In this document: piece after piece, positions 22,240 to 57,708 of the stretch
How the letters are laid out: each line of letters begins with the position of its first letter
How positions within the stretch are numbered: position 1 is the first letter of the stretch
Source of the DNA: Gonocerus acuteangulatus
Lineage: Eukaryota > Arthropoda > Insecta > Hemiptera > Coreidae
Reading direction: 5' to 3'
Assembly: GCA_946811695.1 (NCBI GenBank)
Contig: OX328123.1
Location: 146,740,337-146,804,336 of the forward strand
Length of the DNA stretch: 64,000 nucleotides
Notes under the pieces: model-generated
Told to the model about the DNA's origin: nothing
Databases searched by the model: none
What the model saw: the letters and a program-made list of their open reading frames with translations, nothing else
Program-made: the position numbers and the translations under genes

Positions 22240-23445
22240 TTAAGAACATTGCAAAAAATAATCAAAAAAGTCTTTTAAACCTTCAATTATTTTATCTTTA
22301 TAAATTAATGATTTCGAAGCGACCTGCAGAACGAAGTCATTTCTGTCCACTTCGTAAAAATGCTTCCACTTTTCCGTATTTTCTATTATTGGTTTCAGAA
22401 AATGGACGGGTACACCAACAAAGTGCATAAACTGCGGAGCTAGACCCAAAGTAGTCGGTAGTGTCTCTTTGTACATATTCACAAACACTTCCCAGGACAT
22501 CAAGCCGTTTGGATCAATATTAGCTTGGTTCAAGTGGTACTGGAATCTTTCGAAGTAATGTCTCTTAATTTCGTCAAGATGTTTTCTTCGTACTTCCTGA
22601 TTTGTACAACAAAACATGAAGACCTGCAAGTCAAATGTCGGAGGCTTGTACGAGGAAACTTGGAAGTCTATCAAACTGGCCTTGGATACCTGGCCATTAC
22701 TGTCATAAGAAAACATGATGTTATTGTTCCACAGATCACCGTGGCATAATGTATTAGGATATCTCGTTGAAGGGTCCAAATTCTCCGGGAGAGCAGTCAA
22801 TGTATCAAAAGCTTTACTCACAATGTCTTTAGGATATTGTGGCAAATAGACTTCGGCAAACCTTCTCAAAGCGTTCACTCCTACAAAATGTCTTTTCCTT
22901 CCGACGTGAGTCTCTTCTTTTGAGAAGATTAACTCCTTTTCCAAACCAGGAATTAGTTCATTGAGTTTTCTTTTCCTTTTCCTTTCACAAATTAATGAGG
23001 CGGTGTGCAGTTTTGCCAAACATTCTGCAATTTTTAAGCAATGCTCTCGATCACAAGGCTCAAGGATTTCTAAATTTTTAAAACCACTCAAAGAAAGATC
23101 TTCCAAGACTAGAACACTATCTTTGGCCAAATAGCAAGAAGGAAAGAAGTCGTTCATTTCTTTATCGATGTTTCTTAAAAAAAGGTTAAATACATCCTCT
23201 TCTCGCTTAAACAATGTCTTTGTCAACCCGCCTTCATGAATCGATCCTAGAATTTTCACGAATACTGACAACTTTTCAATAACATTTTCTATCTTATAAT
23301 AAACATCCACTCTGTTCACGGAGCTCATAAAGCCCTGAGATACATCGCCTGCATCAATTTGCTCAAACGAAATCAACTCAAACTTCCTGTCACCCAATTT
23401 GTAGGCCAATATCATTTCAAAATCGGATTTTGACAACAAGCTCAT
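22240..23445 (-). CDS. CHK/EcKinase-like small-molecule kinase
   Basis: A single uninterrupted ORF of 401 residues, read from the ATG at 23445-23443. That ATG sits in a good context (TTCACCATGAGC) and gives the N-terminus MSLLSKSDFEMILAYKLGDR. The longer frame upstream has only a GTG. Family features: the ATP-binding region GDVSQGFMSSVNRVDV, VFVKILG with the likely ATP-contacting Lys, VLVLEDLS in the hinge, the Brenner-type catalytic loop LCHGDLWNNNIMF near residue 250, and LIDFQ replacing DFG. These enzymes (EcKinase/CHK, also called juvenile-hormone-inducible proteins) are related to choline and aminoglycoside kinases. Some insect members are linked to phosphorylation of ecdysteroids or detoxification. 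The substrate here is unknown. No frameshift or stop is present, and length is normal for the family. The lack of introns could be native or due to retroposition. Confidence 0.85.
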   Translation of the reverse strand: MSLLSKSDFEMILAYKLGDRKFELISFEQIDAGDVSQGFMSSVNRVDVYYKIENVIEKLSVFVKILGSIHEGGLTKTLFKREEDVFNLFLRNIDKEMNDFFPSCYLAKDSVLVLEDLSLSGFKNLEILEPCDREHCLKIAECLAKLHTASLICERKRKRKLNELIPGLEKELIFSKEETHVGRKRHFVGVNALRRFAEVYLPQYPKDIVSKAFDTLTALPENLDPSTRYPNTLCHGDLWNNNIMFSYDSNGQVSKASLIDFQVSSYKPPTFDLQVFMFCCTNQEVRRKHLDEIKRHYFERFQYHLNQANIDPNGLMSWEVFVNMYKETLPTTLGLAPQFMHFVGVPVHFLKPIIENTEKWKHFYEVDRNDFVLQVASKSLIYKDKIIEGLKDFFDYFLQCS

Positions 23446-23480
23446 GGTGAAAACAACAATCGCACACTGCACAAATAGAA

Positions 23481-23514
23481 AACTGAAGAAAAATTGTTGC
23501 TCACATCATTTATA
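23481..23514 (-). promoter_or_regulatory. Core promoter of the kinase gene (TATA plus initiator)
   Basis: On the minus strand TATAAAT occupies 23514-23508 and an insect-type initiator TCAGTT occupies 23486-23481. The presumed +1 A at 23484 lies 30 bases from the first T of the TATA box, the expected spacing. The predicted 5' UTR to the ATG at 23445 is about 39 bases. This argues against a promoterless retrocopy. Confidence 0.6.
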
Positions 23515-23519
23515 TTTTT

Positions 23520-24935
23520 CTCCTATTTCTTATCGTTATACAAGATGTTCCACTGCAAATATTGATGTGAAACACAGTTACATGAGCAGGTGTTGTGGGT
23601 GATTAAAATAAACAGAATATGCAAATAATTAAACGCTCACTTTGTTTACTCTAATGTTACTTTCTCATTACTAAAACCAGTAGTGGAATTATTGCCATCC
23701 AAGGCCAAAACAAGTTACCTATACAGGGTGATTCAGGTCTAAGTAGCCAAACTCTAGGAGGTAATTCTGGACATAATTTCCAACAAAAAAGTTCAATTGA
23801 AGTATGGTCCGATTCCAAAGGGAAAAGGAGTTTAGTCAAATTTGCTGTTGTTTTTTTTTAATGTAGAAATATTTTTTATCGAATAAGAAGGGATTGCTCA
23901 AAAACTTTTCAAGATAATTAAAGTCTAATTATGCCATCATTAAATAGTCGAAATTATTTGTAAGAAACAGTGATTTAATTCACTAAACCCATTAATAAAA
24001 GAGTTCCTAGACGAGCACTTCTGTTTTTCTCGTTGAATCAGAGGTTTCTCGAGAATTGTTTCCTCATCCCCCCTAACAGACTACAGATTTACTACTACAG
24101 GGAAACATCTACATTTAGTAATCATTATATCTCTGCAAATGAAGTAGAAGTTTATTGAGGGATGTGTTGAACGGTTGGCTCCCTTTTGTAAAAAAATATA
24201 AAATGGAGTTTTGTTATTATCAAACACCTTGTCTGAAGAAATTATTCACTACTCATTTTTTATTTGCCAAACTGTGGGAATTTATTGTCCAGTCCGGAAG
24301 CAATGAAAAGTATCTGAAAGAAATTGTTGGAAATGTTTTTCATTTGAGAGATATATCATATTTTGTGTTTCCCAAATTTTCATTGATTTATCTTTTGCGT
24401 GATGTAGTTGATGTGGAATAATTGTTAGTCGATGTGGCATTTATAATTCTAAGAAATAAAAGGCAAAAACTCAAATTTTGCGAAAAAAAGGTACTTAATA
24501 TATATCACACTAGTATTTCTAAAGTGATACAACTCAAACTAGTATTTCTAAAGTGATAAAACTCAAAAATCGGTGTTTTTCAGTTATGACTATGAAAGAC
24601 ATGGTAAATATCTCTTTATCAACCTTCAAAACTGTATGTTGTTTTTTTTAAATTCCATTTAACAGTAAAATTATATTTCAGCAAAACAAGTTATGTAAAT
24701 AAAAAAACAAATTAGTAACAGCGTTTTCCTTAACCCATTTTTGCCGAGAATTAAAAATGTTTGAGAAATTAAAATATCTCATAAAATTCTTTTAATATTA
24801 ACTTCTATGAACTCAGGAAAAATAGTTTTCAAAATATTGGGGGGGGGGAGAGGGGTTAAAGTCGTCATTTGGGGTTATTAGGTAAGGAGGGCAGGTTGAC
24901 ATTAATAAAATGATAATCACATATATTATTCTAAT
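23520..24935. other. Intergenic region, no gene recognised
   Basis: A CAGGGTGATTCAGG motif at about 23724 resembles one end of a CAGGGTG-type element without a visible partner. A short imperfect duplication of ACTAGTATTTCTAAAGTGAT lies at about 24510-24560. A G10 run lies at 24841. The ORF at 24155-24421 lacks recognisable features. Confidence 0.35.
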
Positions 24936-24938
24936 ATA

Positions 24939-25432
24939 CAGGGTGTCCCGCATTGAGATGTCGTAACTTTAGGGGGTTTATTCTGCATATCATTTGTAGA
25001 TCAGGAGCGCAAAAATGAGCGTTCTATCTGAAAATGTAGAGGAGCTACACAAACTTTTGTCTTTTTTAAAAACTACTGTTTTTTTTTAAAAGAAAAACTG
25101 AGTTTTCGGGATTTTTGATCAATGTATCGTAAATAACGAAAACATTTTTAGAATCTACATTAATTTTCCAATAAGAAACACCCGTTATTGAAATATTACC
25201 ATGTAAATTAAGAGCTATATTAAAAGCCATATAGATGAGAATGTTGGATATTAGTGTTTTATTAAATTATTCAATATTTTCTTAATTAGCTATTTTTAGA
25301 CTTAGAGGTTTGCCCCCGCCTCAACAGTCGCATTATTTAATAAGGTAGAATGCTCATTTTTGCGCCACTAAACTACAAATGGGATGCAGAATAAACCCCT
25401 AAAGTTATGGCATCTCAATGCAGGACACCCTG
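24939..25432. mobile_element. 494-bp MITE with about 90-bp inverted termini
   Basis: The left end CAGGGTGTCCCGCATTGAGA and the right end are imperfect complements over about 90 bp. AATATA stands on both sides as a possible target duplication. The interior has no ORF. The CAGGGTGTCC start is shared with the long palindrome at 57706-59379. Confidence 0.75.
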
Positions 25433-25719
25433 AATATAATTACGTGATAAATATAAATAACTTAAATTATGCTTAAAAATAAATTTGTAGTCCAATAATA
25501 ATACTTCTTATGATAAGGAACAATACATCGAACACATAGGCAGGCATCAAATTCTTTCTCATCTATTGAAAAAAAAACGTTGATTTTTTCGAGTCGTATA
25601 ATTACGAATCTCTCTCATAATTAGGTTATTTGCGTCTCTGTCGACAATCATTTCCAATACTTCAACTGCATTTAGATTCGCATATCATGATGCAGTGAAT
25701 GGTTCAAATTGATAATCAT

Positions 25720-26010
25720 CAGCTACAGCACAAAGGTTTTCTTCAATCCATTTGTGTTTCACCTCTTGGTCATACGATTCTTGCAGCTCCCTAACATGGT
25801 ATTATTTGTTGCGGATTTCAGCATTAGCAACAAGTTGATTTCTGCTCAAATTATCTATGTTCCAGCCAGTATCTTTGTCCCCTGTGAGTTCTCCCGCACC
25901 TGGAAGACTAATGAATATATCTCATCTTCATCTTTAACATCAATCAAATCCCCGATGTTGTAATCGTGCTTTCCTTCAACGATATCAATGGCCTCCTGAA
26001 CAGTGACATC
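25720..26010 (-). pseudogene. piggyBac-like transposase N-terminal remnant
   Basis: The minus strand reads VQEAIDIVEG, IGDLIDVKDEDEIYSL, then after a frame change GELTGDKDTGWNIDNLSRNQ and VANAEIRNK. This acidic segment followed by an L-x-A-x-A-E-x-R-like block resembles the N-terminal part of piggyBac-derived proteins in insects. Frame breaks and the absence of a catalytic domain mark it as a fragment. Confidence 0.35.
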
Positions 26011-26515
26011 CCGAAAAATGACTCAATAACTTAAAATTTAATATTTTTATCAGATCATAATTTTGTACTTTGAACGCCGAGTGTAACATATAAGTAACAC
26101 AAACTTTTGAAAGCTCTCAATTATGTTAATAAATATATCTGAATGATCAAAACGCACTAAAATACAGTTAGTATATTGTCATAACAAATCACGTGTCAAT
26201 ATTTACGAAACAAATTCAAGATAAAATATAAATGTACTTATAACAATGAAGTATCCATTTTACCAGCTACTAAAAATGTGTGCACTTTTTAAAAATCACT
26301 CGCGAACTAAATATGGCAGTTAGCTTCAACCGCCGGTGAACCGAAGGGGAGGTACGCAGCTCGACATGTACAGACACAAGCCTAAATCTACCCTCTCGCC
26401 CATTACGTATACGTTACAGTCGGCGGAAATGGTTAAGGTAGAAATTGTCAGGGTTCGGTTGTTGTTTCTTAATAAAACTACATTTTACATGTGAAAAGGG
26501 GTTTTATTGTTTGCC

Positions 26516-26549
26516 GACATTTCGGCCTTGAAATTCAAGCCTTCATCAG
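26516..26549 (-). other. Hammerhead-core-like hairpin, minus copy
   Basis: The minus strand reads CTGATGA, A, then stem GGCTTGAA...TTCAAGGCC, then GAAATGTC. This has the best-preserved CUGAUGA box in the window. Its partner is 26642-26672. Confidence 0.5.
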
Positions 26550-26641
26550 GGCTGTAAAACAAGTAGGACAGAGTTAATACTAATTTATAAATAAGCAAAA
26601 AGATTCAAAAATATTAACTCTGTCCTACTTGTTTTACAGCC

Positions 26642-26672
26642 CTGATAAAGGCTTGAATTTCAAGCCGAAACT
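26642..26672 (+). other. Hammerhead-core-like hairpin, plus copy
   Basis: CTGATAA, A, then GGCTTGAATTTCAAGCC and GAAACTTC. One base of the CUGAUGA box differs from the minus-strand partner at 26516-26549. Confidence 0.45.
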
Positions 26673-27021
26673 TCAACAAACAATAAAACCCATTTTCACA
26701 TAAAAAATGTAGTTTTATTAAGAAATAACAACCAAACCCTGACAATTTCTACCTTTGCAACTCCAAAGGTCAACGATCTACTCTCAAAGAGTTTTCTTTA
26801 AGAATGAGCGAGCAGGCGGTGCGAGTCGTTTACGGTTGCGTTATTAGAGCTAGTTTCCTGTGCATTGTGACGCGTAAAGCTCATTTTTCTGTTAAATTTT
26901 TCACAAAATATCAAAAACAAGTATTAACCGTTTGGTAAATAATAATTGGGTTAGGTCGGCCAGTAAATATATAGTTGTCATACCTGTTGGTGGAGACCAT
27001 CGTCACTGGCATCTAAGTGAG

Positions 27022-27052
27022 CGCTTTCAGCATAAGTATGTCATTATCAAGC
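27022..27052 (-). other. Hairpin module, minus copy of pair II
   Basis: The minus strand reads CTTGATAATGACATACTTATG then CTGAAAGCGC. The stem is weaker than in the plus partner at 27097-27124. Confidence 0.35.
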
Positions 27053-27096
27053 CTCTCTGACCTTACAAACAAAATTCACTACTAGCTTAACAGTGG

Positions 27097-27124
27097 CTTG
27101 ATAATGACGTACTTACGTCGAAAG
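27097..27124 (+). other. Hairpin module, plus copy of pair II
   Basis: CTTGATAAT, stem GACGT/ACGTC with loop ACTT, then GAAAGC. It deviates from CUGANGA at the first positions but has the same architecture as the other modules. Confidence 0.4.
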
Positions 27125-27216
27125 CGCTCGCCCACAGTACTCGCACAGATGCCAGTGACGATGGTCTCCACCAACCGGTATGACAACATTAACCGTTTCT
27201 ATTCCAAGCCTTCGAA

Positions 27217-27297
27217 ACGGCACTAGAGAGAAGAACGAAAACGTGCAAAGATGACACAGTTCCTGTGAGTCGGACTTATTCTTTCTGGTGCAGCACT
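27217..27297 (+). repeat. Dispersed repeat G, copy 2
   Basis: It is collinear with 58-145 (GGCACTAGAGA, GAAAACGTGC, CAGTTCC, GAGTCGGA). It directly follows inverted repeat II, so it may belong to the same element. Confidence 0.5.
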
Positions 27298-27299
27298 GA

Positions 27300-28035
27300 T
27301 CAGCTGATCGCTTCATTTGATTTTGCAGTTTTTTTTTACATTTTTTGATTCTGGTGTGAGCACTCTTACTAATACCAAACCCGTGACAATTTTGTGGCTT
27401 ATCATTTTTTTCATGAGGCTGAGGATTCCTGCCAGCCGTATGAATGACAATTTTTACTAAAAGGTTTTTGAACTTACTGATTTCAAGCATAACTTGCAGT
27501 ATAACTTTCTGTCATCCAGACTGAAATTATAGTCGCAATGAATGCACTTTTTGTGAATGGTTTGAGGTAGAAACATGAAAGAGAAATTATTTTACATTTG
27601 AAAAAAAAATAGAAGAAAGTTATCAAATGTGGCAAAAATGTGGTATTTGTTTTGGCAAAACTTGGACAAATGTGTTTTTCCCCAAAAAATGGACACCGTG
27701 GCAATATGACATTTGACAAGCCCTGCTAATTACACATACGAGTAATGATTAATATGACTTATGACTAACGAACTTTTAGTATCAGGCTAATACCAGCTGG
27801 TTTACATATTCACACATTGGAGTTTGAAATTCCTTCCTGGCGCAGGTATATTTTATTTTAAAATTTAAATTTTAACGTAGTTTATTAACCTGATGACCGA
27901 AGCCGAATAATAAATATTCACCTTTGCAATCAAAGTCAAAGATCTCGTCTCAAGGTATACTATTTAAGATGACTGTTGTTAAGATGACAATTCTATTCCC
28001 AGTCAAGCAAGTTAGTGGAATAAAAAATATATACT
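27300..28035. other. Region between repeat G and armadillo, no gene recognised
   Basis: The minus-strand ORFs at 27113-27490 and 27483-27719 have no domain, and one crosses a repeat. I do not support them as genes. Confidence 0.35.
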
Positions 28036-28047
28036 AAAAAGAAACAC

Positions 28048-28053
28048 TTTATT
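28048..28053 (-). terminator. arm: Candidate poly(A) signal of armadillo
   Basis: AATAAA on the minus strand, about 1.69 kb downstream of the stop. It is a candidate only. Other AT-rich hexamers occur in between, so the true end is uncertain. Confidence 0.3.
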
Positions 28054-29739
28054 AAATAAACGATTACAATCATCAAATCATTCATCCTTTAAAAAATATT
28101 AAAAAATAACAGGAAGTACATATAAATAAAAGATTTTCATCTAAAAACTAATTCACTATATAATATTAGTTAATAGTGGCTTACAAATTTGAAGTATTCA
28201 ATAAAAATATAGATTAAGTGTTTAAATCCTCACGATATAATGGTCTATAAATAGACACAATTTATTAGGATTAATTAAAATATATTGTTATTCAAAAATA
28301 ATTTCAATTTTTGATGATAGTCAGTTCTCCCTGTTGCATTTACATAGATATATTAATAACAATCAAAAATATTATAAAGAAAATAGTTTTATCTATTAAA
28401 GCGTAGATACAAGGGGCCTCAACATTGGCTCGGACGATTGTTCGTGCAATATTTTAGAAATGAGACCTTCAATACTATAAAATAGATTCATACTGCAGTA
28501 CTCTTTACAAAGCTTTACTGAACATATATATATATATATAAAACAAAAAAACTTAGTAGTAAGTTAGAATTAGGGTAGCAGTACTGACAAAACTCTTCAA
28601 ATTTACATTAATAATGAAAGTAACTAGGAAGGAGTTTTAGGAAGTGTTCAAGAAAATATACTTGAACATCAAAATAATGAGTTACAAGATTGCTCAAAGT
28701 AAAGCAATAATTTACTTTCATATCGTTTCACATCCTCTCATATTTTAGCTAATAAACTGTTTTATTTCATAAAAACACAAATTCTCATAGAAATATTAAC
28801 AATAAAAAATAATAATAGATGAAAGACAACTAAAGAAAAATTTGTGTATAGATACATACATCTATAAGGATATTGGTGCACACGTTTTAGATTTCTTCCC
28901 TGTGACTTGCCAAAGCTAATGAAGGGGAAATTTCGAAAGGAGTTATATTTGAAGAGTTTCGGTGAGGACTTGAGAATTCATCATCTATAGGAAGATGTTT
29001 TGAGCAGCTGAGGACTCATAGTTATGGCTTCATGAGTCGAAACATAATATTTTCCAAACTTCTCTGAAAAATATTGCTCAAATACTAATGCCGAAACTTC
29101 TCAAGGATATATCTCCTATTGAGATGAGAGGGGGGAAGAAAATCAAAATTCCTTTGAGAGCATTTTTAGTATAGCTTTTAGCTATGTTTACAAGCTTTCT
29201 TCAGTCTAAAATGAACAGACAATAAGGAATTTAAGATGTTTAAATACTTAAACATATACATTTTGAATATTTATAATCAATTAAAGTAAAACTTTAAAAT
29301 GTAAATTTGTTAAAATTCCTGATTTTTCATGAAGTATTGAAGAATGTTTGTAAAAGCAGAAAGCCTTCTATCCTAATAAAATTATTGAAATTATTTAATA
29401 CACAAATCATGTTCAAAGGAAATGTCAAAATTTGCCCAATATTTAATTAGGCAAAACTTAACAAGTAACGTGTGAGGGGGGCATAAATAAAAACTATTTC
29501 AGAATTTATTCACAGAACACAAACAGTATAAGACAGTCACTCACAACACTGTCAATGAAATCATATGTATTGGAAGAATTTATATGTTTGAGTTTTGTGC
29601 TAGGATAAGTACACAATTGTATAGGATCATCTATAAGCAGGAGAAGTCTTAGAAAAAATCTTTTGAGCTAAAGCTCTCGAAAAATGAAGAGATAAATAAT
29701 AAATTGAAGATGGATATGGTTTGACGATACTGACAGGAA
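28054..29739 (-). other. arm: Probable 3' UTR of armadillo
   Basis: This AT-rich stretch without ORFs follows the armadillo stop codon. It contains a (TA)n tract near 28529 and an inverted pair around 28938-29120 (minus GAGAAGTTTCGGC against plus GAAGAGTTTCGGTG) that encloses a hairpin module on the plus strand. Confidence 0.4.
29008..29043 (+). other. Hairpin module antisense to the armadillo 3' region
   Basis: CTGAG, then a 7-bp stem GACTCAT/ATGAGTC, then GAAAC. The loop is 12 bases (AGTTATGGCTTC). It is oriented opposite to armadillo transcription. Confidence 0.4.
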
Positions 29740-55369
<25,630 letters not shown>

Positions 55370-55855
55370 TGTAGAAAACTAATGCTATTCACACCTAGCA
55401 GAGGATAGAAAATAGATAGAATTTATTAGTGAACAAGATACACTTAAAAATATTGTACTTAGTAACACTATAGTCTTTATCTACAACACAATTACTCTAG
55501 TAACATGTTCATTAATTTCGTACGAAGATATATTTTTAAACATAAACTAAAATAGAAGGACTAGGTTAAACGCTCAGACAATGAGAACAAAGACTGGAAT
55601 TGTATTGGAGTTACTGCATCCGCCATTTTCGACAATATTAACGCAAAACCAAGTATATCAAATAATACAGATACAAAGATCTTATAAAATCTGAAAGGAA
55701 TAGCAAGGATTAATGCAAAAATTATAAAGCTACAGAGCGTACGCAAGAAGAAAGCAATTAAGGAATGTAGACTCCGAAAAGAAGCAACACTTCGTACAAT
55801 AAAAACAAAAGGAAACTTAATTTTTTTTTAAGCACATACTAAAAGCAGATCTTAC

Positions 55856-55960
55856 TGTTTCCACAATAGCACAGCGCGTGTTTTTACATATGACTCGAGC
55901 GAAAATAATATAAGCTTCCAGAGTAATAACTTCAGGAATTCATTTGGGAGGTTACACTCA
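55856..55960 (-). other. arm: Possible non-coding first exon of armadillo
   Basis: A donor-like ACA|GTAAGA at 55856/55855 and locally higher CpG content (ACAGCGCGTG) upstream of the coding exon are consistent with a 5' UTR exon. No transcript evidence is available and the transcription start is not located. Confidence 0.25.
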
Positions 55961-56099
55961 ATTCCAGCAGGTTGCACTAGTGTACAACATTTGTAAACAA
56001 ACACAAAAACTGTTGTGCTCGCTTACAAAATGTCCTCAGTAGTAAATACTTCTAATTTACCATTTCTAACATAAGTTTACAAGGTAATAAGAGAAATGT

Positions 56100-56594
56100 C
56101 TTATTAAAAGGTAGCTTATTTAGTAATTCCGTCTAGGAGTACGAAATAACAGGAATCGAAGTCACATCCGGTGACACACTTTTAAGGAGAATTCACTTTC
56201 TGAAGCGAGGAGGGGTTTCCCTAGCATTACTAATAAAATTATAGATATTTGTTGTCTTGTCTTTTTATGGAAATTCACATTTTATGGAAGCAAAACAATA
56301 AAAACTTTCAACTCACAATAGTTCAAGTTACCCCCATAACTATTCTTTCCCATTCTACTATTCCTCGCGTGATTTCGAAAGCTTAAAATTAAAAATATTT
56401 CAATTCAGATGTTTTAAAAGATTGTAAAACAAGCTCGATGAATACAACAAAGAATTCAGTAATAAATTGGACGAACAAGGCAAAATGATTGAAAAATTTA
56501 TAACGTCGACGGATAACATTATAAATAATATTAATGATAATTTAAATGAAGGAATAAATAACGAATTAAATAATAATTATGGTATTAATGATCA

Positions 56595-56626
<32 letters not shown>

Positions 56627-56660
56627 CATTTTATTTTTTTTTTTTACATAAAAGTTCTCT
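56100..56660. other. Region upstream of armadillo, no gene recognised
   Basis: The region contains an Asn/Asp-rich low-complexity stretch, AATAATATTAATGAT and similar, then a T-rich run at about 56599-56645. The ORF at 56467-56664 reads through this low-complexity DNA and has no family resemblance. Confidence 0.35.
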
Positions 56661-56664
56661 GTAG

Positions 56665-57250
56665 ATAATCACAACACATCTTGAGTTTCGTTGAAATATA
56701 ACAAAAATGGTGGCTGGTAGTGGCAAATTGGTAATTTGGGTCCACAGTAAACCCGCCCCTCCTAAAAAATCGATTTAATTTATTTTTACAACACATTTTT
56801 CCATTAAGGTAACCACAACAAATACCAAGTTTCGTTGCATTGCGGCCGGTATGGGCAAAGAGCTACTTTGGGTCCGAAGTAAACCCCCCGTCAAGATATA
56901 GCGATTTTGCTGGTTATCAAACTCGTGAAATCGTTTGCTAGGAGAATACTACATACCAAGTTTCGTGACGAAAAAACGAAAATTCTGGCGTGTATCGTGT
57001 TAACAATAGTTCATGTAATGTTCGACTTACATTAGCATAACGTTTTTAATTATGAACTAATTGACATGAAACAATCAATAAATGTTAACTGAAGCTTGCC
57101 ACAACATATTAGTGAAAACCGCATCTACATCGGATAAGCGGTTTCTGAGATTAGCGCGCACAGATAAAGAGACAAACAGACAAAAATTCTAAAAATCATT
57201 GTTTTAGGTATTTTTGGGTCTATAAAGGCCCCCCAATAATATTTTGCCAT
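56665..57250 (+). repeat. Repeat C, copy 3
   Basis: It is collinear with 54420-55000: GGTGGCTGGTAGTGGCAAAT, GGGTCCGAAGTAAACCCCCC, TACCAAGTTTCGTGACGAAA, GGATAAGCGGTTTCTGAGAT, ACAGACAAAAATTCTAAAAA, then AAGGCCCCCCAATAATATTT. A TA microsatellite begins immediately after. Confidence 0.65.
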
Positions 57251-57251
57251 T

Positions 57252-57340
<89 letters not shown>

Positions 57341-57376
57341 TGTCTGTACATGGAACATATAAATGGCAAAATATTA
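57237..57376. repeat. (TA)n tract bounded by inverted AATATTTTGCCATTTA
   Basis: AATATTTTGCCATTTATAT at 57237 is repeated in complement at about 57358-57376. The roughly 90-bp TA tract and part of the repeat C tail (CTGTCTGTACATGGAA, complementary to the repeat C end) lie between. This suggests a second, inverted repeat C fragment. Confidence 0.6.
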
Positions 57377-57408
57377 TTATATATATACACACATATATAT
57401 ACATATAC

Positions 57409-57412
<4 letters not shown>

Positions 57413-57470
<58 letters not shown>
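57413..57470. repeat. (TA)n microsatellite
   Basis: About 58 bp of TA. The predicted Tyr/Ile-rich ORFs across 57204-57732 are artefacts of these tracts. Confidence 0.95.
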
Positions 57471-57472
<2 letters not shown>

Positions 57473-57513
57473 AATGGTCATTCCCTTACCAACCAGCAAG
57501 GATGAATGATTGC

Positions 57514-57543
57514 CTGAAGAAGCCGGAGAGGAATCCGGCGAAA
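57514..57543 (+). other. Hammerhead-core-like hairpin module
   Basis: CTGAAGA, A, a fully paired 6-bp stem GCCGGA/TCCGGC with loop GAGGAA, then GAAATATTG. The flanks (GGAGGAGCAAGACAGCTGG) have no other match in the window except the similar module at 5997-6026. It is flanked on both sides by TA microsatellites. Confidence 0.45.
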
Positions 57544-57634
57544 TATTGCGATGACAGGAGGAGCAAGACAGCTGGAGACAGATGCCGAATAAACAACACA
57601 TTTAATTCCCAGCAAAGTAGCTTGAAAAATATAT

Positions 57635-57636
57635 AT

Positions 57637-57705
<69 letters not shown>
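57635..57705. repeat. (AC)n(TA)n microsatellite
   Basis: AC repeats are followed by about 48 bp of TA, abutting the left end of the long palindrome. Confidence 0.95.

Positions 57706-57708
<3 letters not shown>

Larger units (their letters stand above)
26435..26756. repeat. Head-to-head inverted repeat I with hairpin modules
   Basis: Two arms of 145 bp (26435-26579 and 26612-26756) are near-perfect complements around a 32-bp AT-rich spacer. Each arm carries the GGCTTGAATTTCAAG hairpin module, pointing outward. Arms also include TTTCTTAATAAAACTACATT. The arrangement matches a pair of Penelope-type termini joined head to head. Confidence 0.85.
26974..27187. repeat. Head-to-head inverted repeat II with hairpin modules
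   Basis: The left arm (26974-27052) and right arm (27087-27187) begin and end with GTTGTCATACC / GGTATGACAAC. They share GGTGGAGACCATCGTCACTG. The right arm has about 15-18 extra bases. Each arm carries a CTTGATAATGACxT hairpin followed by GAAAGCGC. A third fragment of the same sequence (CATACCTGTTGGCGGAGACC) is at about 53046-53090. Confidence 0.8.

Noticed and set aside
26435..27187. CRISPR-like array
   Set aside because: The repeats are inverted pairs with arms of about 80-145 bp, not short direct repeats with unique spacers, and the DNA is eukaryotic.
27113..27719. Two minus-strand ORFs, Cys/Lys-rich
   Set aside because: One runs into inverted repeat II and repeat G, and neither has a recognisable domain or splice signals.
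55561..55746. 61-residue minus-strand ORF upstream of armadillo
   Set aside because: It lies in the presumed 5' intron, is hydrophobic by AT composition, and has no supporting signals.
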